16,949 nucleotides of DNA from an uncultured Bacilli bacterium (lineage in GTDB: Bacteria; Bacillota_I; Bacilli_A; RF39; UBA660), in the NCBI GenBank assembly GCA_944363685.1, contig CALVUV010000015.1, forward strand, positions 1 through 16,949, given 5' to 3'. Positions 1-7,418 of this stretch are shown in pieces. The notes below the pieces were generated by a model, which did no database searches, had not been told where the DNA came from, and was given only the letters and a program-made list of their open reading frames with translations. The position numbers and the translations under genes are program-made. Each line of letters starts with the position of its first letter. Position 1 is the stretch's first letter.

Positions 1-1373
1 ATTCCTTCGTTACCAATACCTGAATGTTTCCAACCACCAAATGGCATTTCAGCAGCACGGAAGAAACTTGCTCCATTGATAACTGCTCCTCCTACTTCAA
101 GTGCGTTAGCAACTTTGAAAGCTGTTTTCATATCACGTGTCATGATGTTTCCACATAGTCCATAACTACTTTGATTTGCTATCTCTATAGCTTCTTCAAC
201 AGTATCAAAACTACATACAGGAATAACTGGGCCAAAGATTTCCATATCTTTCATAACATCCATATCACGTGTAACATTATCAAGAACTGTTGGTTCTAGG
301 AAAGCTCCATTTCTACGTCCTCCATAAACAAGTTTTGCTCCTTGTTCAAGGGTCTTTTTAATTTGATCTTGAACTCTGATGGCAGCTTTTTCATTGATTA
401 AACAACCAATATCGGCATCTTCTTGTTGTGGCATAGCAACTTTTAGTGTTTTTATCTTTTCAACAGCTTTTCTAACAAATTCATCTTTAACGTCTTTTTG
501 AACTAAGAATCTTTTACTAGCACAACATACTTGTCCTGTATTATAAAGTCTTCCCCAAACCATCTCATTAATAACTAAGTCCATATCAGCATCATTCATA
601 ACGATGAAAGCATCATTTCCACCTAATTCTAGCATAACATGAGTAATGTTTTTAGCACAGTTTGCCATTACTTCACTACCTACAGCAGTACTTCCTGTAA
701 CAGTCATTAAATTTACCATAGGATGTTTAGCAAGAGCCTCTCCAGTAGTTGGTCCATCACCTGATATACAGTTGATTACTCCGGCTGGAACACCTGCTTC
801 CATCATTAAATTACAGTAGGTATGAAGCGTTAATGGATTATAAGTAGATGGTTTAACGATAACACTGTTACCCATGATAAGAGCACTTGGAACTTTTTGA
901 CCAAATAAATCACATGGAAAGTTAAATGGAATAATACAACCTACTACTCCTAGTGGTTCTTGGAAAGTCATTTGAATTGTTTTCTCTTGACCTTTTTCAG
1001 TCCCTGCAGGAATAACGTTTCCATATTCATGTTTTGCTTTTTCTACATATCCATATACAAAACTTCTTGTATTTGCTATTTCTCCTCTTGCTTCTTTAAT
1101 TGGTTTACCTGTTTCTTTAGATAGAAGCTGAGCAAGTTCTTCTTCCTTCGCTTCTACTAAGTCAACAAATTTATAAAGTATGTCACCACGTTCGTGCATA
1201 GGCATTTTAGCCCAGGCCTTTTGTGCCTTAATAGCCTCTTTTACGCACATGTCAACATCTTGTTCTGTAGCATTAGGAACTGTATCTATTAACTCTCCTG
1301 TTGCAGGATTAGTTACTTCTATTACTTTTCCATCGCTAGCATCAACTAAACGACCTCCTATTAGATTCTTCAT
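1..1373 (-). CDS. NAD(P)-dependent aldehyde dehydrogenase, C-terminus cut by window edge
   Basis: This is an ALDH-superfamily enzyme, expected to oxidise an aldehyde to its acid with NAD(P)+. I translated it by hand; 457 codons are open from ATG at 1373 to the left edge, and no stop lies in the window, so perhaps 20-30 residues are missing. The start follows an AAGGAGG site that overlaps the end of the upstream FIST gene, only 10 bases away. Visible motifs are IPFNFP at 148-153 (usually IPWNFP), the general-base Glu249 in LELGGND, the catalytic Cys283 in GQVCCA, and EIFGPV near residue 400. It is third in the operon fucO-FIST-ALDH. Next to a lactaldehyde reductase homologue, lactaldehyde dehydrogenase is the natural guess, but succinate-semialdehyde or other aldehyde specificity cannot be excluded. 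Family assignment is secure; the substrate is inference. Confidence 0.93.
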   Translation of the reverse strand, partial: MKNLIGGRLVDASDGKVIEVTNPATGELIDTVPNATEQDVDMCVKEAIKAQKAWAKMPMHERGDILYKFVDLVEAKEEELAQLLSKETGKPIKEARGEIANTRSFVYGYVEKAKHEYGNVIPAGTEKGQEKTIQMTFQEPLGVVGCIIPFNFPCDLFGQKVPSALIMGNSVIVKPSTYNPLTLHTYCNLMMEAGVPAGVINCISGDGPTTGEALAKHPMVNLMTVTGSTAVGSEVMANCAKNITHVMLELGGNDAFIVMNDADMDLVINEMVWGRLYNTGQVCCASKRFLVQKDVKDEFVRKAVEKIKTLKVAMPQQEDADIGCLINEKAAIRVQDQIKKTLEQGAKLVYGGRRNGAFLEPTVLDNVTRDMDVMKDMEIFGPVIPVCSFDTVEEAIEIANQSSYGLCGNIMTRDMKTAFKVANALEVGGAVINGASFFRAAEMPFGGWKHSGIGNEG

Positions 1374-1383
1374 TTAATCCTCC

Positions 1384-2571
1384 TTATTCTTCTCCGAAAG
1401 CAGTAAATGATAACATTAGACCACCACAGATATTAGCAGAATGTTCATCATATCCATATTCACCAAAAGTAAATACGGTAATAAATGGAACACCACGAGC
1501 TTCTTCTACTAAGTTTTTATAAACTTCATCGATTCTATCACCAATTCCAAGTTTACGGCCTCCACAGTGAACTAAGAAGTATCCTGCTGGTTCAGTAGTT
1601 AATTGACTCTTAGCATCTTTTAGAGTAGTTTTAGTAGATTTAATTAATTCATCTACAGTCGCTTCTAATTGAACGATAGCAGTTTTTTCTACTACTTTAT
1701 TACCTAAATTAATAACATCATCTGTAGTAGTTTTAGTTCCCATATCATCTCCAAACATAGGATGACGAACTACTGTTAAGTTTCCAAGAGGGTCTTTAAC
1801 TCCTAATGGTTTAGTGATAGATGCTACTAATAAATTTTGTCCTTTTAATTCACTAGGTTTCTTACCAATCCAGTCTGCATATTTCTTAAGTGCAGATACT
1901 CCATCGATTTTAACTAGAGTACGGTCATTTTTAACTTCTGTAATTAGACCATAGTTTTCAGTATCACGGTAAGCACCTGTATAAGATGTTACAATATCAT
2001 TATCTGTATAGAAGAAAGCAACGGCAACACCATCTGAGAATACTTGATCATTGCAGAAAATTTTCCAGTTTCCTTCTACTGTATCATCAGCAGCACTTCC
2101 TCCAAACATTGGAACTCTACCAATAACATCTTGAATACCCATTAGGTAATCTTCTTCTTCTTTTGGGCTTGCTACCATGTAGAAATAGTTAGGTGAATAG
2201 TTTTCTCCGGCATTTTCAACAGCTTGTCTAGCAACTTTACGACCTATTTCTCTAGCATTTTTTCCTGCTTTATGGGCTGCAACACCAATATTCATATTTT
2301 TATCATCAAATGACATTAGTCCAGCGAAACCATCTTCACTTTCGATGATTCCATCATTAGTTATAATCATACCACTACTAGTACAACCAATGATTGGAGC
2401 ACCTTTCATTGATGACATTGCACCACTTACTACTTCTTCAACATCATCATTACATGAACAGTACATCATTCCAAGTTTTGGACGCATACCTACATTGGCA
2501 TTCTTAGCAGCTTCTTTACCTTTGGCATATGAATCTTTTAAGGTTGAATAACCTACTTTTGTTTTTAACAT
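1384..2571 (-). CDS. FIST domain (FIST_N plus FIST_C) sensory protein
   Basis: This 395-aa soluble protein has no signal peptide or membrane segment and matches the FIST architecture. The FIST_N part (about 30-200) carries IIGCTSSG at 60-67 and PMFGGSAADD at 154-163. The FIST_C part (about 210-390) ends in FGEYGYDEHSAN and a hydrophobic strand rich in glycine. FIST domains are thought to bind small ligands and usually sit in front of kinase, cyclase or methyl-accepting output domains; here no output domain is attached. The gene lies between fucO (28 bases upstream) and an aldehyde dehydrogenase (10 bases downstream), with a GGGAGG site before ATG at 2571, so it is cotranscribed with both. The context suggests it senses or handles a metabolite of that pathway, but this is inference and no enzymatic motif is visible. 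Confidence 0.85.
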   Translation of the reverse strand: MLKTKVGYSTLKDSYAKGKEAAKNANVGMRPKLGMMYCSCNDDVEEVVSGAMSSMKGAPIIGCTSSGMIITNDGIIESEDGFAGLMSFDDKNMNIGVAAHKAGKNAREIGRKVARQAVENAGENYSPNYFYMVASPKEEEDYLMGIQDVIGRVPMFGGSAADDTVEGNWKIFCNDQVFSDGVAVAFFYTDNDIVTSYTGAYRDTENYGLITEVKNDRTLVKIDGVSALKKYADWIGKKPSELKGQNLLVASITKPLGVKDPLGNLTVVRHPMFGDDMGTKTTTDDVINLGNKVVEKTAIVQLEATVDELIKSTKTTLKDAKSQLTTEPAGYFLVHCGGRKLGIGDRIDEVYKNLVEEARGVPFITVFTFGEYGYDEHSANICGGLMLSFTAFGEE

Positions 2572-2599
2572 AATTTTCCTCCCTTTTTATTTACTTCTT

Positions 2600-3754
2600 T
2601 TATTCATAAGCTTCTTTATATAAAGCTAAGATATCTTCTTTTGTTACTTCTCTTGGATTACCACCAGTACAAACATCATTGATTGCTTGATTTGCAAGTG
2701 TTTCTAAGGCATCATATGGAATTCCTATTTCTTTTAATGTTTTAGGGATACCTACAGCTCTTGCTAGACTATCAACGGCATCTGCTACCTTATTAACAGC
2801 TTCTTCATCTGTTAAGTTATCCATATCAAGTCCAAACTCACGTCCCATATCTCTAAAACGATTAGGACAAACTTTACCATTCCATCTTAAGATATGTGGT
2901 AAAAGTAGAGCGTTAGCAAGACCATGTGGAGTATCAAAATATGCTCCTAATGAGTGAGCCATTGAATGAACAATACCAAGTCCTACATTAGAAAAGCCCA
3001 TACCAGCGATATATTGACCATAACCAACTGCTTCTATAGCATCTTTATCTTTTTCATTAACTGCTTTTTCTAAGTTATTAAAGATTAAGTTCATTGCTTG
3101 TTTATGGAACATATCAGTCATTAACCATGCACTCTTAGTGATATATCCTTCCATAGCGTGAGTTAGAGCATCCATTCCAGTTGCAGCGGCTAGGCTCTTT
3201 GGCATTGTAGCCATTAATTCTGGATCAATTATTGCAACTACTGGAATATCATGTGGATCTACACATACCATTTTTTTCTTTCTTTCATCATCTGTAATAA
3301 CATAGTTAATTGTTACTTCAGCGGCAGTACCTGCAGTTGTAGGTAAAGCGATTAATGGCATACCTGGATTCTTAGTAGCAGCAGTACCATCAAGACTTAC
3401 TACATCCCTAAACTCAGGGTTAGTCATAATGATACTCATACATTTAGCAGTATCAATAACTGAACCTCCTCCTACAGCGATTAGAAAGTCAGCTTTACTA
3501 TTTCTTAAAACTTCTAGTCCTTCATTAACATTCGCTACATTAGGATTAGGTTTGATATCACTATATACTTCATAAGCAAGTGATATCTCATCTAAAAGTT
3601 CTGTAACTTTACTTGTAACATTTGCTTCTAATAGAGATTTATCTGTTACAACTAATGCTTTTTCATATCCTCTTCCTTTAATTTCATCAAGTAAACTTCT
3701 TCTTGAATTATATCCAAAGTAAGAAGTACCATTTAAAATAATTCTATTTGTCAA
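2600..3754 (-). CDS. fucO: Lactaldehyde reductase / 1,2-propanediol oxidoreductase (group III Fe-dependent alcohol dehydrogenase)
   Basis: This 384-aa enzyme aligns from end to end by eye with Escherichia coli FucO (about 382 aa), which interconverts L-lactaldehyde and L-1,2-propanediol with NAD(H). Shared blocks include GGGSVIDTAK at 95-104, TTAGTAAEVTINYVIT at 139-154, DPHDIP at 166-171, GQYIAGMGFSNVGLG at 246-260 and DVCTGGNPRE near the C-terminus. The predicted iron ligands are Asp195, His199, His263 and His277, and Asp38 in VTDKS matches the residue favouring NAD over NADP. The start is TTG at 3754: a GGGAGG site lies 9 bases upstream, no in-frame ATG is better placed, and the resulting N-terminus matches that of FucO. 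It is first in an operon with FIST and aldehyde dehydrogenase genes. No fucose or rhamnose catabolic genes are visible, so the physiological substrate remains inferred. Confidence 0.92.
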   Translation of the reverse strand: MTNRIILNGTSYFGYNSRRSLLDEIKGRGYEKALVVTDKSLLEANVTSKVTELLDEISLAYEVYSDIKPNPNVANVNEGLEVLRNSKADFLIAVGGGSVIDTAKCMSIIMTNPEFRDVVSLDGTAATKNPGMPLIALPTTAGTAAEVTINYVITDDERKKKMVCVDPHDIPVVAIIDPELMATMPKSLAAATGMDALTHAMEGYITKSAWLMTDMFHKQAMNLIFNNLEKAVNEKDKDAIEAVGYGQYIAGMGFSNVGLGIVHSMAHSLGAYFDTPHGLANALLLPHILRWNGKVCPNRFRDMGREFGLDMDNLTDEEAVNKVADAVDSLARAVGIPKTLKEIGIPYDALETLANQAINDVCTGGNPREVTKEDILALYKEAYE

Positions 3755-3778
3755 TTTTCTTTACCTCCCTTATTATCA

Positions 3779-3806
3779 ATTATAACATATATTTCGACAA
3801 TTTTAA
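3779..3806 (-). promoter_or_regulatory. Promoter of fucO-FIST-ALDH operon
   Basis: On the minus strand a perfect TATAAT (3779-3784), preceded by TG to make an extended -10 (TGTTATAAT), lies 16 bases from a weak -35 TTAAAA (3801-3806). It sits just ahead of the GGGAGG site and TTG start of fucO. No operator-like inverted repeat stands out. Confidence 0.6.
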
Positions 3807-3814
3807 CTTTTTTA

Positions 3815-4123
3815 TTATTTATTTGGGTTATCAATTAATATTTTCATTATATTTTCTCTACGAGTCGTATAATTTATATTAATAGAATTTATTTTACTAA
3901 TAGTATCATTTATAGAAACTGTATCAAATTCAATATCAGAAAGGTCTTTTATTCTTCTAACTCCACCTGTTGTATTAAGACAAACTTTTAAACCTACCAA
4001 TAATTCTTGTATTTCATTTATATGTGCAGTAAAATCTGCAGTACTTTGTTCTAAGTCAGCATTTAAACTCTTTATTTCTGCTATTTTTTCTTCTATTTCA
4101 CTTTTACTAACATATACTCCCAT
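3815..4123 (-). CDS. Small helical T7SS partner-like protein with CLNTTGG motif
   Basis: This 102-aa protein has no signal peptide or membrane segment and is mostly predicted helix: a charged helix at about 5-48, a turn at Cys48-Leu-Asn-Thr-Thr-Gly-Gly54, and a second helical half to about 95. It is paralogous to the 107-aa protein at 10703-11026. Both have C-(W/L)-NTTGG in the middle and an I-x-YTT motif with Tyr85 at the same position. The helix-turn-helix layout and length are those of WXG100-like proteins, here with Leu where the sister has Trp. It follows the CHAP-domain gene by 13 bases, and its GGAGG site overlaps that gene's stop region, so the two are coexpressed. By analogy with the small partners of LXG proteins it probably binds the helical N-terminus of that protein for T7SS export. 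This is inference; I recognise no named family. Confidence 0.7.
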   Translation of the reverse strand: MGVYVSKSEIEEKIAEIKSLNADLEQSTADFTAHINEIQELLVGLKVCLNTTGGVRRIKDLSDIEFDTVSINDTISKINSININYTTRRENIMKILIDNPNK

Positions 4124-4136
4124 AAGCTTTCCTCCT

Positions 4137-5333
4137 TTAATTGTTATTGTTATTCATTTTAACAGAGTTTAATTTACTATTAATTGTATCTTGTGATATT
4201 TCAACATTTGTATTTGAATTATTTATATTAACATCAGGAGAGTAATAACCAGATAAAGAGTTAACTGGACTAATATAAGACTTTTCTCTAACTCTTGTAT
4301 TTACAGTTCCATAGGACCAACCGTCTTTAAATTCTGATGAAGTGTTCGCTTCTATTGTATAAACATAATTTTCATCACTACCTAATACTACCCCTGTATG
4401 ACCGCCACTATCAAAATTATAAAATATATCTCCTCTTTGAGGTTGATATGAAGTATCACTTGCAGAATGCCATACACCTTTTCCACTAGCAGCGCTATTT
4501 ATGGCGTTTTGGGCACCAGTTTGGACAGAGATATAAGGAGTAATTGCATTACCATTACCGGATTTAGTTAAAGCATAAGTAACAGCGGCTGCACAGAATG
4601 CTGCATCATTAGTCATGTATTTAGCATAGGAACTATCATTATTAAGAAAATAATTCATATACCACTGTCCATATTTTGAAGATCCTTTATCAGGATATGT
4701 ACCATCATCATCTACTCCTGGTAATCCTTGAGGATATCTTCTATTTCCTAATTCATCTAAGAAAAAGTCTACATAATCATCATTACCATCTGTTGATCTA
4801 AATTTTAAATATAGTTCATCTACTTCTTTTTGTGCTATTGCTTCTTCTGCTATTTTCTTTGTTTCTAACCAACCTGCAGTATCTTTTATAGAGTTAAAGA
4901 AATTCTTGGCACTACCATCAAAATCAACTTGTAATAGAGAACCTAATGTAGTTATAAATCCATATAAAGTTGAAGCTAGAAGATTTAAATCATCACTCTT
5001 CATATCAAGTAAATCTAAACTTTCTTCTATTTGTCTAAATAAAGAACTAGATAAAGCTGTTGATGCACTTGATTCATTAGTAATATTAATATCCCAAACA
5101 TATTTATAAAATATTTTATTATAATTAAAATTATCTGGAGATAATTCCATTTTAGATGGATAAGGTTCTGTAATAGCGTCAGCTCCATTCCAACTTTTTA
5201 AAGTATTTATATTTTCATTAATTTTAGTAATTGCCATAGAAATAGAATCATAGTCATCTTTTAAGATTGAAGTTATTTCCTTTAATTCATTTGCAATAGC
5301 TTCAGTACCTTCAACACTGACATTATTATTCAT
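4137..5333 (-). CDS. T7SS substrate-like protein with C-terminal CHAP peptidoglycan hydrolase domain
   Basis: This 398-aa protein has two parts. Residues 1-140 are helical, carry a W-N-G turn at 48-50, and match the N-terminus of the 381-aa protein beside the T7SS genes: both start with (V/I)S-x-EG and share the pattern ES-x-x-LL...D-x-x-L-x-A-x-T around residues 104-123. Residues about 225-366 form a CHAP domain (cysteine/histidine amidohydrolase or endopeptidase acting on peptidoglycan) with a candidate triad of Cys247 in AAFCAAAV, His312 in GGHTGVV and Glu328 in TIEAN. The tail is Asn-rich and ends in five asparagines. There is no Sec signal peptide or membrane segment, so export through the T7SS is the likely route. 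Staphylococcus aureus EssH is a CHAP hydrolase that helps T7SS secretion, but it has a signal peptide. An AAGGAGGT site precedes ATG at 5333. The wall target and its role (apparatus assembly or attack) are unknown. Confidence 0.82.
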   Translation of the reverse strand: MNNNVSVEGTEAIANELKEITSILKDDYDSISMAITKINENINTLKSWNGADAITEPYPSKMELSPDNFNYNKIFYKYVWDINITNESSASTALSSSLFRQIEESLDLLDMKSDDLNLLASTLYGFITTLGSLLQVDFDGSAKNFFNSIKDTAGWLETKKIAEEAIAQKEVDELYLKFRSTDGNDDYVDFFLDELGNRRYPQGLPGVDDDGTYPDKGSSKYGQWYMNYFLNNDSSYAKYMTNDAAFCAAAVTYALTKSGNGNAITPYISVQTGAQNAINSAASGKGVWHSASDTSYQPQRGDIFYNFDSGGHTGVVLGSDENYVYTIEANTSSEFKDGWSYGTVNTRVREKSYISPVNSLSGYYSPDVNINNSNTNVEISQDTINSKLNSVKMNNNNN

Positions 5334-5364
5334 ACCAATACCTCCTTGTTACTATATATAAATA

Positions 5365-5373
5365 ATTATAGCA
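5365..5373 (-). promoter_or_regulatory. Extended -10 promoter of the CHAP/partner gene pair
   Basis: The minus strand reads TGCTATAAT here, a perfect extended -10, about 30 bases upstream of the CHAP gene start and just after the SDR terminator. I see no good -35 at 16-18 bases, as is common for extended -10 promoters. The pair is therefore likely its own transcription unit. Confidence 0.55.
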
Positions 5374-5411
5374 GAAAAGTTGGAAAAACACATTATAAAC
5401 TTTTTTAGAAA

Positions 5412-5436
5412 GAAAAAAGATCTAAATATAGATCTT
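5412..5436 (-). terminator. Rho-independent terminator after the SDR gene
   Basis: A perfect 8-bp stem (AAGATCTA with TAGATCTT; arms 5417-5424 and 5429-5436, 4-base loop) is followed on the minus strand by a run of six T. The SDR stop codon (TAA at 5435-5437) falls in the 5' arm of the hairpin. Confidence 0.75.
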
Positions 5437-6319
5437 AACTGTTAGATTCATGTGATATTTCTTCAATTGTTTTACTGTTGTTATTAAGTAGAGCAATACT
5501 TGTCCAATTTGAAGTTAGTCCATAATCAATATAGATAAGTTGTCCTGACATATATGAACAGATATCACTTCCTATAACTACCATAGGATATCCCATATCT
5601 TTAGGTTCAGCAGCATAACCATTCCAACTTTTTAAGAAGATATTTTCTATCATGGCAGCTCCTTCTTCGGCATTACCTGTTGGACTTGTAGATTTATTAA
5701 AGTCATCTGTTAGTCCTGTAGTAGTATCTCCTGGGTTAATAGCATTAATTCTTATTTTTCTTCCAATGAACTCTTCACTCATACATTTATAAGTTACATA
5801 AGATAGTAAGCATTGTTTAGCGAAAACATAAGAACTTTCTATTTCTTTTGGATGTTCATTATACCATTTCATTGCCTCGTCCCAAGTTTTTAAATTAATT
5901 AGTTCAATGGCTTTAGGATATACTTGTTGCCAACCAAAACCCCCAACTGATGAGATAAAAGTTACAGAACCATGATCTGTTATTCTATCAAGTAACTTTT
6001 CAGTCATATATTTTTGACTATAGAAGTTTACTTTTTGGACTAATAGTTCTTTTCCTTTGAATCCAGCGATACCGTGACATAAGAATAAAGCATCAATTTT
6101 ATTAGGTAAATCTTCAATTACCTTATCAATTTCTTCTTTGTTACTTAAGTCTGCTTTATAGGCTTTCTTTACAGGTAAATCAATAGGATTAATGTCAATT
6201 GCATATACTTCTGCACCTAATTCTAGTAAAAGTTCTGTTGCAGATTTACTCATTCCGGAAGCAGAACCAGTAATTACAACAGTCTTTCCAACATATCCAA
6301 ATAATTTTTTTAAATCCAT
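5435..6319 (-). CDS. Short-chain dehydrogenase/reductase, 3-alpha-hydroxysteroid dehydrogenase-like
   Basis: This 294-aa protein is a classical-type SDR with an NAD(P)(H)-binding Rossmann fold. Visible features are the dinucleotide loop TGSASGMS at 17-24, an acidic residue after strand 2 (Asp42, favouring NAD), CHGIAG at 81-86 in place of the usual NNAG, the active-site Ser in FISSVGG at 121-127, and the Tyr164-x-x-x-Lys168 pair. About 35 extra residues (roughly 130-162) between the catalytic Ser and Tyr, plus a C-terminal tail, resemble 3-alpha-hydroxysteroid dehydrogenase/carbonyl reductase SDRs rather than FabG. The substrate is not predictable and need not be a steroid. It is a single-gene unit with a GAAAGGA site before ATG at 6319, its own extended -10 and a strong terminator. 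It has no obvious link with the T7SS genes. The family is secure; the specific activity is a guess. Confidence 0.87.
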   Translation of the reverse strand: MDLKKLFGYVGKTVVITGSASGMSKSATELLLELGAEVYAIDINPIDLPVKKAYKADLSNKEEIDKVIEDLPNKIDALFLCHGIAGFKGKELLVQKVNFYSQKYMTEKLLDRITDHGSVTFISSVGGFGWQQVYPKAIELINLKTWDEAMKWYNEHPKEIESSYVFAKQCLLSYVTYKCMSEEFIGRKIRINAINPGDTTTGLTDDFNKSTSPTGNAEEGAAMIENIFLKSWNGYAAEPKDMGYPMVVIGSDICSYMSGQLIYIDYGLTSNWTSIALLNNNSKTIEEISHESNS

Positions 6320-6347
6320 ATAACCATCCTTTCTAGTTTACATTATT

Positions 6348-6356
6348 ATTGTAACA
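6348..6356 (-). promoter_or_regulatory. Probable extended -10 promoter of the SDR gene
   Basis: The minus strand reads TGTTACAAT, an extended -10 with one mismatch to TATAAT, about 30 bases upstream of the SDR start codon. No convincing -35 box is seen. Its position between the tsaD hairpin and the SDR start supports a separate transcript. Confidence 0.42.
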
Positions 6357-6374
6357 CTAGATAGAATAATTATT

Positions 6375-6400
6375 TTAAAAGTCTATAAAGTTAGACTTAA
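6375..6400 (-). terminator. Probable terminator after tsaD
   Basis: A perfect 7-bp stem (AAGTCTA with TAGACTT; arms 6381-6387 and 6394-6400, 6-base loop) lies 13 bases after the tsaD stop codon. The following minus-strand sequence is CTTTTAAAAT, so the U-tract is short and broken, which makes this weaker than the other terminators here. Confidence 0.45.
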
Positions 6401-6413
6401 ATTTACATATATT

Positions 6414-7418
6414 TTATTGTAAAGTAGTTGTTGAAAGACTATTTAGATTGTAGTCAGCTCTTCTTCCAAGTTTATAGGCATAGTAACCAGCTGATGCAAT
6501 CATAGCAGCGTTATCAGTACAGTATTTAAGTGGTGGTATTGATAGATGAATATTATTTTCATTACACATATCAGTTAAAGCTTCTCTTAAAATAGAATTT
6601 GCAGCGACTCCTCCTGCTACTATTAAATTGTTAATATTATAGTCTTTTAAAGCTTTCTTAGTCTTAGAAACAATACTTGTAACGGCAACTTTTTGAAAAG
6701 AAGCAGCAAGGTCAGCTTTATTTATTTCATTACCTTTTTGTTCTTCATTATGGTTTAAATTTATAACTGCACTCTTTAAGCCACTAAATGAGAAATTATA
6801 AGAGTCATCATTTAATGGTATAGGTAGTTTATAAGTAGGTTTGCCTTCTTTAGATAATTTATCTAGTTTAGGACCTCCTGGATAAGGTAGTCCCATTACT
6901 CTTGCTACTTTATCATAGCATTCACCTATGGCATCATCTAGGGTTCCTCCTAGTTTTTCAAAGCTAAAGTGGTCAGTCATCTTAATAAGTTCTGTATGAC
7001 CACCACTTACAACTAAAGCGATTAGGGGGAATTTTAATTCTTCAACAAGACTATTAGCATAGATATGTCCTGCAATATGATGAACTGGTACTAGAGGTTT
7101 ATTATAGATATAGCTTAGAGTTTTAGCAGCTTGTAATCCTACTAAAAGACTTCCAATTAGACCAGGTCCATAAGTTATGGCAATAGCAGTTACATTCTCT
7201 ATTTTCATATTCGCTTTTTTTAAACAGTCTTCTATAACTAGAGTGATATGTTTAACATGTTCACGACTTGCTATTTCAGGTACTACACCACCAAAATTTT
7301 CATGGATATCAATTTGACTAGAAGTGCTAGTTGCAAGTTCAACAGTACCATTTTTAACTATTGAACAACTAGTCTCATCACAACTACTTTCTATTCCAAG
7401 TATATATACATCTTTCAC
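6414..7418 (-). CDS. tsaD: tRNA N6-adenosine threonylcarbamoyltransferase TsaD
   Basis: TsaD (Gcp/Kae1 family) transfers the threonylcarbamoyl group to A37 of tRNAs reading ANN codons, acting with TsaB and TsaE in bacteria. The 334-aa length is typical. Signatures are LGIESSCDETS at 8-18, the metal-binding HHIAGH at 113-118 (His114 and His118), SGGHTEL at 138-144, GGTLDDAIGE at 157-166, and VAGGVAAN at 267-274 with the ligand Asp302 in TDNAAM. The start is GTG at 7418: it overlaps the stop of the upstream deaminase gene by 4 bases (GTGA), an AAGG site lies 10 bases upstream, and the protein begins immediately before the conserved first strand. It is thus translationally coupled to the deaminase. 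The tsaE-tsaB-rimI operon lies just upstream, so all three t6A-specific Tsa partners in this window are close together, with the deaminase gene in between. Confidence 0.97.
   Translation of the reverse strand: MKDVYILGIESSCDETSCSIVKNGTVELATSTSSQIDIHENFGGVVPEIASREHVKHITLVIEDCLKKANMKIENVTAIAITYGPGLIGSLLVGLQAAKTLSYIYNKPLVPVHHIAGHIYANSLVEELKFPLIALVVSGGHTELIKMTDHFSFEKLGGTLDDAIGECYDKVARVMGLPYPGGPKLDKLSKEGKPTYKLPIPLNDDSYNFSFSGLKSAVINLNHNEEQKGNEINKADLAASFQKVAVTSIVSKTKKALKDYNINNLIVAGGVAANSILREALTDMCNENNIHLSIPPLKYCTDNAAMIASAGYYAYKLGRRADYNLNSLSTTTLQ

Noticed and set aside
1180..2551. Short plus-strand reading frames of 65-68 codons at 1180-1377 and 2345-2551
   Set aside because: They lie antisense inside the aldehyde dehydrogenase and FIST genes, lack good ribosome binding sites and show no family pattern; they are shadows of the real genes.
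1..3754. Bacterial microcompartment for propanediol or fucose metabolism
   Set aside because: No shell protein, no CoA-acylating aldehyde dehydrogenase and no encapsulation peptide is seen in the window.
4137..4160. Hexamer AATAAC repeat at the end of the CHAP gene as a phase-variation tract
   Set aside because: Only about two and a half copies and in frame with the last codons; changes would add or remove asparagines without shifting the frame.
4906..5109. Plus-strand reading frame of 67 codons
   Set aside because: It is antisense to the CHAP-domain gene, with no supporting signal or promoter.
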